A stretch of 59,744 nucleotides of DNA, from the NCBI GenBank assembly GCA_945957225.1, contig CAMFKK010000001.1:1-59744 (forward strand), in the 5' to 3' direction. The translations under genes were made by a program, and so were the position numbers. This document shows positions 44,196 through 52,040 of this stretch, in pieces (position 1 is the stretch's first letter; each line of letters opens with the position of its first letter). The DNA is from an uncultured Sphingobacteriia bacterium. GTDB taxonomy: Bacteria > Bacteroidota > Bacteroidia > Chitinophagales > Chitinophagaceae. The notes below the pieces were generated by a model. The model was not told where the DNA came from. It saw nothing but the letters and a program-made list of their open reading frames with translations, and searched no databases.

Positions 44196-45496
44196 AATAT
44201 AGGAGTCTAAATGCAAACGCACCAATGGTAGATTTTAGGGAAGCTACCATTAGAGGTCAGGCACCAGACAAGGGTTTGTATTTTCCCATGCAAATACCCC
44301 AGTTAAGCAATTCATTTTTGGAGGCATTGCCAAGCATGGACAAAACTGCATTGGCTTTGCAAATAATGCAACCCTATGTTGGTGAAAGCATTGATACCAA
44401 TAGTTTAGAGCAGATAGTAAAGGAAACAGTTGATTTTGAGTTTCCCTTGGTTAAGATTAATCAGGACATTTATTCCCTTGAATTATTTCATGGTCCAACC
44501 CTGGCTTTTAAAGACGTGGGTGCCAGATTCATGAGCCGTTGTTTGGGGCATTTTTCCAAAGCTGCTTATAATAAGACCACAGTCCTAGTAGCAACATCAG
44601 GTGATACTGGAGGGGCCGTAGCCAATGGATTCTTGGGTGTGGATGGGGTAGAAGTAATTATCCTTTATCCAAGTGGTAAAGTGAGTCCGGTTCAGGAATT
44701 ACAATTAACCACTTGTGGTCAGAATATCAAGGCCCTTGAAGTGATGGGTAGTTTTGACGATTGTCAGGCCATGGTCAAAGATGCCTTTATGGACAAAGAC
44801 TTGAATGGTCATCTTTCGCTCACATCTGCTAATAGCATCAATGTAGCTAGGTGGTTGCCACAACAACTCTATTATTTCTTTGCATGGCAACAATGGCTTC
44901 AAATGGGCTTTACAACAGCACCAGTGATAGCGGTACCTAGCGGCAATTTTGGAAATCTATGCGCGGGTTTAATGGCTCATGCCAGTGGATTACCCTTACA
45001 ACATTTTATTGCAGCTTGTAATATCAATGATGCAGTACCTGCATATTTACGCACGGGTCAATACCAACCCAAGACAGCTATACCCACAATTAGCAATGCC
45101 ATGGATGTAGGAAGCCCCAGCAATTTTGTGCGCATCTTAGAATTGTTTGCTCAGGATCACCAAAAAATGGCTGCAACTATGAAAGGTTTTACGGTATCAG
45201 ATGCTATTACTCAACAGACCATTGCAGCAGTCTATCAACAATATGGCTATATCTTGGATCCACATGGAGCGGTTGCTTATTACGCATTAGAATCATTTCA
45301 AAATAACCATCCAGATGCCAAGGGTATCATTTTAGAAACAGCCCATCCTGTGAAATTTCCAGAAACGGTAGAAGCTGCCATTGGCAAATCCATTCCTATT
45401 CCAGCATCGGTATTGCCCTTGTTCCAGCAAAGCAAAAAAAGCGTTCACATGCAGGCCAATTTTGCCGCATTAAAAGAATGGTTATTGGCACAATAA
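44192..45496 (+). CDS. thrC: Threonine synthase
   Basis: 434 residues. PLP enzyme (fold type II) converting phosphohomoserine to threonine. Seen: KYRSLNANAPMVDFREATIRGQAPDKGLYFP, the PLP Lys in FHGPTLAFKDVGARFMSR, TSGDTGGAVANGFLGV.GVEVIILYPSGKVSPVQELQLTT, SLTSANSINVARWLPQQLYYFFAWQQW, VPSGNFGNLCAGLMAHASGLP and DPHGAVAYYAL. Its start overlaps the thrB stop by 4 bases. Last gene of the thr operon; no clear terminator was seen before the next gene 60 bases away. Confidence 0.97.
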   Translation: MKYRSLNANAPMVDFREATIRGQAPDKGLYFPMQIPQLSNSFLEALPSMDKTALALQIMQPYVGESIDTNSLEQIVKETVDFEFPLVKINQDIYSLELFHGPTLAFKDVGARFMSRCLGHFSKAAYNKTTVLVATSGDTGGAVANGFLGVDGVEVIILYPSGKVSPVQELQLTTCGQNIKALEVMGSFDDCQAMVKDAFMDKDLNGHLSLTSANSINVARWLPQQLYYFFAWQQWLQMGFTTAPVIAVPSGNFGNLCAGLMAHASGLPLQHFIAACNINDAVPAYLRTGQYQPKTAIPTISNAMDVGSPSNFVRILELFAQDHQKMAATMKGFTVSDAITQQTIAAVYQQYGYILDPHGAVAYYALESFQNNHPDAKGIILETAHPVKFPETVEAAIGKSIPIPASVLPLFQQSKKSVHMQANFAALKEWLLAQ

Positions 45497-45556
45497 AGAC
45501 CGGATGTATGGTATTTTTTTAGGATTGCTTAACTTGGCCATGTTTAAATCATTGCC

Positions 45557-47311
45557 ATGCTTGCCAAAATCTTGCGTATTGCCCTTCTTGTTTTTTTAGT
45601 TATTAATGCTTTTGCAACTGCCATGGCGCAGCAGAAAACTTATTGCAATCCTATCAATATTGACTACGGCTATTGCCCCATTCCAAATTTCTCTGAGCAG
45701 GGCAAACATAGGGCCACAGCGGATCCTGTGATTACAGTATTCAAAGGCAATTACTATTTGTTTTCAACCAATCAATGGGGTTATTGGTGGAGTCCTGATA
45801 TGGTTCAGTGGAATTTTGTGGCCAGAAAATTTCTAAAACCCTGGCATAAAGTCTATGATGAATTATGTGCCCCAGCTACCCTTGTTATGGGAGATACTTT
45901 ATTGGTCATTGGTAGCACCTATGCTAAAAACTTTCCTATTTGGATGAGTACCAATCCACAAAAAGACGAATGGAAAGAAATAGTAGATAGCTTTCAAGTA
46001 GGTGCTTGGGATCCTGCATTTTTTCTGGATGAGGACCAGCGTTTGTATATCTATTTTGGCTCTAGCAATACCTTTCCCACTTATGGCCAAGAGCTTGATA
46101 GAAAGACTTTGCAACCCATTGGGGAGCGCAAAGAATTGCTCCGTTTAAATGATAGTATTCATGGTTGGGAACGTTTTGGTGAATACCATGATAATACTTT
46201 TCTGAAGCCATTTATAGAAGGGTCATGGATGAATAAACACAAGGGAAAATACTATTTACAGTATGGTGCTCCTGGAACAGAATTCAGTGGCTATGGCGAT
46301 GGGGTATATGTATCAGACCATCCCATGGGGCCCTTTACATACCAGTCTCACAATCCTTTTTCTTTTAAGCCTGGTGGATTTGTAAACGGAGCTGGTCATG
46401 GGGCTACCTATCAGGATCTGTTTCAACAATGGTGGCATGTATCTACTCTGGTGATTGCAACCAAGAATAATTTTGAAAGAAGGATTGGGATTTGGCCAGC
46501 AGATTTTGACAAGGATGGCATATTATATACCAATACAACCTACGGCGATTATCCTCATTATCTGCCAAACAAAAACGCGGATCATAGCAAAAGTCAATTT
46601 ACCGGTTGGATGTTATTAAACTATAACAAACCCATACAAGTGTCCAGTACTTTAGGTGCATTTTCCGCCAACTTGGCCAATGATGAAAATATCAAGACCT
46701 ATTGGAGTGCAAAAACAGGTACCAAATCTGAGTGGATTCAGACTGATTTAGGTACAGTTGCTACTGTAAACGCTATTCAAATCAATTATGCAGACCAAGA
46801 CGCGGATATCATGGGTAAGCAATCTGGTTTGTACCACCAATACCAACTACTTGGAAGCAAGGATGGCAAAACCTGGGAATTGCTCAAAGACAAATCACAG
46901 AACAAAACCGATATTCCACATGAGTATCTTGTTTTTGACAAGCCTGTACAGACCAGGTATATCAAAATGCTCAATATACATGTGCCCACAGGAAAATTTG
47001 CCATCAGCGGTTTACGTGTATTTGGCAAAGGAAGCGGTGCAGTGCCTGATACTGTGCAGCATTTTATTGTTTTGCGAGGCGATAGTGAAAGAAGAAGTTC
47101 TTGGCTAAAATGGCAGGTAAATGAAAAAGCAACAGGTTATGTTATCTATACGGGAACAGCACCTGATAAATTATACAATAGCATCATGGTCTATGGTACC
47201 AATGAATATTATTTCTCTGCTATGGAAAAAGACAAAGCCTATTATTTTCAGATAGAGCCCTTTAATGAGAATGGGATTGGTAGAAGAACAAGCGTAGTTA
47301 AAGTGGAATAA
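45557..47311 (+). CDS. Secreted GH43-like five-bladed propeller hydrolase with C-terminal F5/8C and Fn3-like domains
   Basis: 584 residues with a signal peptide ending AMAQ. Residues about 35-345 fit a five-bladed beta-propeller glycosidase: ATADPVITVFKGNYYLFSTNQWGYWWSPDMVQWNF (general base Asp), WDPAFFLDEDQRLYIYFGSS, YLQYGAPGTEFSGYGDGVYVSDHPMGPF and NGAGHGATYQDLFQQWWHVSTL. Residues about 360-490 resemble a discoidin/F5-8C carbohydrate-binding domain (SAKTGTKSEWIQTDLGTVATVNAIQINYAD ... RYIKMLNI), and about 500-584 a fibronectin type III domain. Probable role: outer-surface or periplasmic plant or microbial glycan degradation. The substrate cannot be deduced. Its stop is 9 bases from that of the convergent response regulator. 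Confidence 0.82.
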   Translation: MLAKILRIALLVFLVINAFATAMAQQKTYCNPINIDYGYCPIPNFSEQGKHRATADPVITVFKGNYYLFSTNQWGYWWSPDMVQWNFVARKFLKPWHKVYDELCAPATLVMGDTLLVIGSTYAKNFPIWMSTNPQKDEWKEIVDSFQVGAWDPAFFLDEDQRLYIYFGSSNTFPTYGQELDRKTLQPIGERKELLRLNDSIHGWERFGEYHDNTFLKPFIEGSWMNKHKGKYYLQYGAPGTEFSGYGDGVYVSDHPMGPFTYQSHNPFSFKPGGFVNGAGHGATYQDLFQQWWHVSTLVIATKNNFERRIGIWPADFDKDGILYTNTTYGDYPHYLPNKNADHSKSQFTGWMLLNYNKPIQVSSTLGAFSANLANDENIKTYWSAKTGTKSEWIQTDLGTVATVNAIQINYADQDADIMGKQSGLYHQYQLLGSKDGKTWELLKDKSQNKTDIPHEYLVFDKPVQTRYIKMLNIHVPTGKFAISGLRVFGKGSGAVPDTVQHFIVLRGDSERRSSWLKWQVNEKATGYVIYTGTAPDKLYNSIMVYGTNEYYFSAMEKDKAYYFQIEPFNENGIGRRTSVVKVE

Positions 47312-47320
47312 TTAAAAAGA

Positions 47321-47962
47321 TTAGATCTGGTTCTCTACAATAAATTTCATCAACGCACCTGGTGAATTTAGTTTGAGTTTCTGCATAATGTTTTTCCGGT
47401 GGGTTTCAACCGTATACACACTCAAATGCAATGTTTGCGCCATTTCCTGATTGGTTAGGCCTTGTTTAATATATTGAATAATCTCTCGCTCGCGCTTGGT
47501 TAAATTAAACTGCTGAATAAAGCTGTCATTGAAATCACTTGATTCAGCATCCCCATGACTTGGTGTAGAAAAATTGGCACCAGAATAAACCATGCGAATG
47601 GTTTGAATCAATTCTTCTTTCTGACTGCTCTTTAACAAATATCCATTTGCCCCCTTTGTTTTTGCTTCTTTGATAATGGCATCATCAAAATATCCAGAGA
47701 GCATTACAATCTTGATATTGGGGTAAGATTGCTTTATATACTTGATGGTTTCAAGCCCATTCATTTTGGGCATATTGATATCTAGTAAGATTAAATCCGG
47801 TTTGTAAACAGGTAACATATCCAATACTTCTCTTCCATTATTGGCAATACCACACAAATCAAAATCGGTTTCCCTTTTGAGCATAAGCGTGAGTCCTTCA
47901 ATGAATAAAGGATGATCATCCGCGAGCATTATTTTGATAATTGTTTTTTCTTCTGTTCCCAT
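47321..47962 (-). CDS. LuxR/NarL-family response regulator, orphan
   Basis: 213 residues. N-terminal receiver domain (about 9-125) with the acidic pocket ADDHP (D15, D16), phospho-acceptor Asp in LLDINMPKMNG (D61) and the conserved Lys in GYLLKSSQKEE. C-terminal LuxR-type HTH (about 150-213: FNLTKREREIIQYIKQGLTNQEMAQTLHLSVYTVETHRKNIMQKL). It should bind DNA as a dimer after phosphorylation. No histidine kinase gene is adjacent. It is divergent from the T9SS-exported protein gene, and the 385-base region between them holds several inverted and direct repeats that could be its sites. Confidence 0.95.
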   Translation of the reverse strand: MGTEEKTIIKIMLADDHPLFIEGLTLMLKRETDFDLCGIANNGREVLDMLPVYKPDLILLDINMPKMNGLETIKYIKQSYPNIKIVMLSGYFDDAIIKEAKTKGANGYLLKSSQKEELIQTIRMVYSGANFSTPSHGDAESSDFNDSFIQQFNLTKREREIIQYIKQGLTNQEMAQTLHLSVYTVETHRKNIMQKLKLNSPGALMKFIVENQI

Positions 47963-48347
47963 GGTATAGCAATGTTGCCTTTTAAGGACTTAATAAATAT
48001 ACAAAGAACTTGGTATATAGTGAAAATATCTATATAAACTAATGGTTTTGAATGATTCTTTGCTTAATAAATATCATTTTTTTTGGTTAAGAAAAACCAA
48101 AAAATTGCTGTTTTTTCAATAAATACAAAGACACTGGTATTTCCCACAAGTTACCAAGCATCTAGTTTTGACCTATCAATGAATTAATAGTCACCAAGCA
48201 AAAAAAACTTTTAAGTCCTGTGTAGGATATCCCCTACAGAATTTCTGTAGCTACACTTACAACCCCGGCCTAATCCCATCCGGAGCTTTGTAAAAGATCT
48301 AAAAGCATTGTTCATGGAACTAGCAATTCCACCCTTAACCGCTTTAC
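47963..48347. promoter_or_regulatory. Divergent regulatory region with inverted and direct repeats
   Basis: 385 bases between the response regulator and the T9SS cargo gene, without an ORF. (1) An imperfect direct repeat, about 25 bases, at 47992-48018 and 48118-48142, sharing AATAAATA, CAAAGA and GGTAT. (2) A perfect 10-bp hairpin TTTTTTGGTT / AACCAAAAAA at 48079-48104. (3) A nested inverted repeat at 48220-48256: outer arms GTGTAG and CTACAC, inner arms CTACAGA (48234-48240) and TCTGTAG (48244-48250). These could be binding sites for the neighbouring LuxR-type regulator; that is an inference. Confidence 0.55.
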
Positions 48348-50852
48348 ATGAAAAATTTTTTACTCAGCACAGCTGCTGTTATTTTAATGTCTTTATGTGT
48401 CCACTCGGCTCTTGCCCAGTACCAAGCCATAGGCACATTTAACAGCTTTGGCAAACCTAATTACCTATTGAATCCTTCAGATGTGATTAGCGTTTCAAGT
48501 AAAAACGATATTTTGGCATCTCTACCTGAACGCCGCAACATACCCATTTACAATCCCAGGTTAATAGCAGCAGGAAGACCTGAAACCATTGCTTTAACAG
48601 CCACATCAGATGTATGGATCAGTTTTGTGGATGAGGGTGCTGGTTATCAGAATATTCTGGGTTATTATACTTTTCCTACCAATGCTCCCTTGGGTGTTGC
48701 TCCAATACCTACACAGGTCCGTATTATTTTCCCCAATGCAAGTAAGAAAGATTTTGGTGGAGAATTGAATGCAGGTGATAAAGTGTATTTAGGAAATTTT
48801 CAAGCCAATACTAGTATTGGATTTGTTTTACTTGCCCATGGTTGGGATGAACAAGCTATGGCCATTACAGAAGGTAAATGGCGCATATATTCTGATAGTC
48901 GTTTTAATCCGGAAGATGATACCAATTTGCGTAAGCATACGGTGATGTTAAACGATACCACATATAAACGTTTTTTGATAGGAATTGAAGATATTAGAAG
49001 GGATGGCTATGATAGCGATGAAGACTTTAATGACCTATTGTTTTTTGCAACCATTAGTAATCCAACTGCTATTAAAAATTTAGATAGTATTCCTATTCTT
49101 ACAAAAGATGGATCGATAGCTTTTTCTGGAAACACGGGAGGATTAGAAAGTAAAAGCTTGGGCGATGCCGTAGCTAAGAGAATGTTTAACCATGCAGTAA
49201 CCAGTACACAGGGTCCATTGGATTATGACAAATTACCCAAACTGCAGCAAACCAGTATCAGAAATGCAGCAATGGGTGTAACTGCCAATAGCAGTCTTTC
49301 TTTGAGCGATATTATGCCTACCAAAATGTTGGATAGTGGCTATACCGCTTATGTGACTACCGCTGCTGATATTACCAGTATTACCAATGCAGTAGAAGTG
49401 CGTTCGGTTGACTTTACTATTAATAAAGAGTGCAGGGCAGTTGCATTTGCTACCAAGACAATTGCAGTGATGTATGACCATACCAAACCCGTTTGTGACC
49501 GTTTAAAAGGCGCCGAGTTAATGGGTATGGATAATTTTCAAATTGGCAATTTGAATTTTGTTAGATATACCTTAAAACAAGCAAAGGGAAATATTGAATA
49601 CGCAATTAGTTTCACAATAGGTAAGAAAAAAGGTAGAGAAAGTTTCTCTTTCCAATCTCAATGGTTGAACCAAAATTACCAGGCAGAAGACACACTTTAT
49701 AATTATCAGGTATGGGGTGCTGCGCCTTATTATTGTATTGACATGACGCTAGAAATTCTTGCTAGGTTAAAAGGAATCATGCCAGTAAATACCCTAAAAG
49801 CATCAGAAGCTTTGCCCAAAACATATATTGTTTCTGGTAAAAGAGAAGGAGCCAATTTGCAACTAGCATTAAATAATAGCAATGGAGCTGGGTCTGGTTA
49901 TGTGCAGATAGAAGAAAAAGCCAATGAGAATAGCACTGTGACTACCAAAAGAAATGTACCAGTTACTTTGAGTGCTAATGGGAAATCTCTATTGAATATT
50001 CCTGTGAGTGATGCTTATGAAACTACATTGAGTTTGTATCTCAACAACCAATTACAAGACGTGGTATTTATGGCTGATGGTAGTTGGAATGTAGATTATA
50101 ACAAATCTAGCACTGTGCTCAAACAGTTTAGCGTGACAAATGATGCAGCTGCGTCAACCGTAAAAACAAATGAAGTTCCATTGTTTAGAAATGTACAGAT
50201 GGCAGCTACCACCAGCGATTTTGTTTCTGTATATAAATTATTAAAAGGTGGTGGAGCTGAATTGGATCTTTCAGGTTACAAAACCTTGAATTTTAAGGCT
50301 GCAGCCACAGGCGCTAACCTACGCATCACTTTGGTGAAAAGCAGTATCAGCAAATGGAATGAACAATACACTTATTACTTGCCCATGACAGAAGCTGGTA
50401 AAGAATATAGCATTAGATTGGATGATTTTAAATCTAGTGTTAATCAATCCATGTTCTATGCCAATGACCTTACTACAGCTGTATTTGCTTTTGAAGTAGG
50501 AACAGGAAAGTCAACTAATATAACTGTTGATTTGAGTAAAGTAGTATTTAGCAAGGATCCAACAGTCATTGCAGCGGCTACTATTGAAACCAAGGACGTA
50601 CAATTGTATCCTAATCCTTCAAAAGGTAGGTTCAATGCCAGCTTTAAAACAGATAAAGCCATGTCAGTTACCATTAAAATGTTTGACGCTGCATCAGGAA
50701 GACCCGTGTATAGCAAACAGGTTCAAACAGTAAAAGGAGATAATATAGTTCCGGTTGAAATCAACCAGACAATTAATACCAATGCATATATCCTAAGTGT
50801 TGAAGGGGAAGGGGTTAAATACCTTCCTAAGAAAATGCTTGTGCAGCAATAG
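48348..50852 (+). CDS. T9SS-exported DUF4114 domain protein
   Basis: 834 residues. A signal peptide ending ALAQ puts it through Sec. Residues about 135-245 match DUF4114 (GFVLLAHGWDEQAMAITEGKWRIYSDSRFNPE ... VLIGIEDI-like block ... DGYDSDEDFNDLLFFATIS), an acidic, probably calcium-binding domain. The middle (about 330-480) has no recognised family, and 590-745 is beta-rich and possibly carbohydrate-binding. The last ~80 residues form a type A sorting domain: QLYPNPSKGRFNASF, VTIKMFDAASGRPVYSKQ, NAYILSVEG and terminal KMLVQQ. It should therefore cross the outer membrane by type IX secretion and be attached to or released from the surface. Flanked by a repeat-rich regulatory region upstream and tandem terminators downstream. 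Confidence 0.88.
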   Translation: MKNFLLSTAAVILMSLCVHSALAQYQAIGTFNSFGKPNYLLNPSDVISVSSKNDILASLPERRNIPIYNPRLIAAGRPETIALTATSDVWISFVDEGAGYQNILGYYTFPTNAPLGVAPIPTQVRIIFPNASKKDFGGELNAGDKVYLGNFQANTSIGFVLLAHGWDEQAMAITEGKWRIYSDSRFNPEDDTNLRKHTVMLNDTTYKRFLIGIEDIRRDGYDSDEDFNDLLFFATISNPTAIKNLDSIPILTKDGSIAFSGNTGGLESKSLGDAVAKRMFNHAVTSTQGPLDYDKLPKLQQTSIRNAAMGVTANSSLSLSDIMPTKMLDSGYTAYVTTAADITSITNAVEVRSVDFTINKECRAVAFATKTIAVMYDHTKPVCDRLKGAELMGMDNFQIGNLNFVRYTLKQAKGNIEYAISFTIGKKKGRESFSFQSQWLNQNYQAEDTLYNYQVWGAAPYYCIDMTLEILARLKGIMPVNTLKASEALPKTYIVSGKREGANLQLALNNSNGAGSGYVQIEEKANENSTVTTKRNVPVTLSANGKSLLNIPVSDAYETTLSLYLNNQLQDVVFMADGSWNVDYNKSSTVLKQFSVTNDAAASTVKTNEVPLFRNVQMAATTSDFVSVYKLLKGGGAELDLSGYKTLNFKAAATGANLRITLVKSSISKWNEQYTYYLPMTEAGKEYSIRLDDFKSSVNQSMFYANDLTTAVFAFEVGTGKSTNITVDLSKVVFSKDPTVIAAATIETKDVQLYPNPSKGRFNASFKTDKAMSVTIKMFDAASGRPVYSKQVQTVKGDNIVPVEINQTINTNAYILSVEGEGVKYLPKKMLVQQ

Positions 50853-50859
50853 AATTTTT

Positions 50860-50910
50860 TTGGTTAAGGGTTGAGTAGTGGGGCGGGATCCCTGCTACTC
50901 TTTTAACCAA
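50860..50910 (+). terminator. Terminator copy 1 of a tandem pair
   Basis: 11-bp stem GAGTAGTGGGG (50873-50883) / CCCTGCTACTC (50890-50900), with two central U-G/G-U pairs, a 6-base loop CGGGAT and TTTT. Outer arms TTGGTTAA (50860-50867) / TTAACCAA (50903-50910) can extend it. It follows the T9SS cargo gene by 7 bases. Confidence 0.9.
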
Positions 50911-50914
50911 TACC

Positions 50915-50968
50915 TTTTTTTGGTTAAGGGTTGAGTAGTGGGACGGGATTCCTGCTACTCTTTTTTTT
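50915..50968 (+). terminator. Terminator copy 2 of a tandem pair
   Basis: Same 60-base unit as copy 1 with two substitutions, G to A at 50943 and C to T at 50950, which face each other in the stem and keep the pair (G-C to A-U). Stem 50933-50943 / 50950-50960, then eight T residues overlapping the complement of the next gene's stop codon. Confidence 0.9.
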
Positions 50969-52040
50969 AGCGTCTTTTATAGCGCAGGATGATTTTGGCA
51001 TACATTTTTAATGCCTGTTTTAAAGAGGTCTTATTCAAGTGCAATCTTAATGCCCCATTTGCCTGAATCAAAGCTACCCTTTGTTGGTGGTAGTCATGAT
51101 AAATTTTGTGTGCAAAATTGGCATAGTAAACGGAAAAATTTCTTCTTGCAAGATTGCTTACTTGCTTCCTTTTCTCTAATGGAAAATGCTTCACGTTAAG
51201 CCTAATCACTTTTTCAATATCACGAATATTTTGACCAGAGCGCATGCTATGATAAGAAACATTAAAGGGGTGTACCCTATATCTGGCCAAAACTTCTGGT
51301 AAATAAGCAACAGGATAATTGGCAGCAATCCTAACCCACATTTCCCAATCCTCCCCATAGTGTACGGCATAGAATCCACCCAAGGCTTCATAAGTAGATC
51401 TTCTAACCACCACCGCTGGAACCTGTAATAATTGATTTCTACCAATTCTATCTAACCAATTTGCTAAAATGCCTCTTTGATTTCCAATAGGACGATTGTC
51501 CCAGATTTTATTGCTATCTGCGTCTACATATTGGTATTCCGTAATGGCCGCACCTGCTTCTGGAAAGTCATCCATTAATTGACCTAGTTTTTTATAAAAG
51601 CCATTCACCACATAATCATCTCCGTGTAATAAATGAATCAAATGTCCTTTTGAACGGTTAATGGCCGTTTCAAAATTGCGCAAGCTTCCCTTATTTTCTG
51701 TCTGTCTAAAATATCCAATTCTTCCTTTTCCAATCCTATTTACCAATGCCTTAACGTCTCCATCTGTACTAGCATCATCTACCACTTCAATTTGCATCTG
51801 TTCTTCACCAAGGTCCTGTTCTAAAACGGAAAGCAAGTTTTGTTCCAAACAATTATAACAATTATACACAGGAATCATCACAGACCATTTTGGTCTATGC
51901 GTCTGAGCAGGAAGGGCTGCAATAACAGGAGGCGAGGAAGGTGTCCTTTGAATGGTATTATCCAAACTATTAGGGGTTATTTTGATAATGGATTTTCCAA
52001 TTTGACAGTCCTGATTCCAATGATGCTTTTTCAGTTTCAT
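50967..52040 (-). CDS. Family 2 glycosyltransferase
   Basis: 357 residues with the ATG start at 52040, which overlaps the upstream gene by 71 bases. A TTG at 51965, just after the upstream stop, is an alternative that trims 25 residues with no GT motif. GT-A fold: WSVMIPVYNCYNCLEQNLLSVLEQ (nucleotide-binding start), IEVVDDASTDGD, NKGSLRNFETAINRSKGHLIHLLHGDDYV (DxD-type metal motif), GGFYAVHYGEDWEMWVRIA (acceptor-site ED). It transfers a sugar from a nucleotide donor, probably onto the surface glycan exported by the adjacent Wzm/Wzt system. The C-terminal part is basic and helical, suggesting membrane association. Confidence 0.92.
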   Translation of the reverse strand: MKLKKHHWNQDCQIGKSIIKITPNSLDNTIQRTPSSPPVIAALPAQTHRPKWSVMIPVYNCYNCLEQNLLSVLEQDLGEEQMQIEVVDDASTDGDVKALVNRIGKGRIGYFRQTENKGSLRNFETAINRSKGHLIHLLHGDDYVVNGFYKKLGQLMDDFPEAGAAITEYQYVDADSNKIWDNRPIGNQRGILANWLDRIGRNQLLQVPAVVVRRSTYEALGGFYAVHYGEDWEMWVRIAANYPVAYLPEVLARYRVHPFNVSYHSMRSGQNIRDIEKVIRLNVKHFPLEKRKQVSNLARRNFSVYYANFAHKIYHDYHQQRVALIQANGALRLHLNKTSLKQALKMYAKIILRYKRR

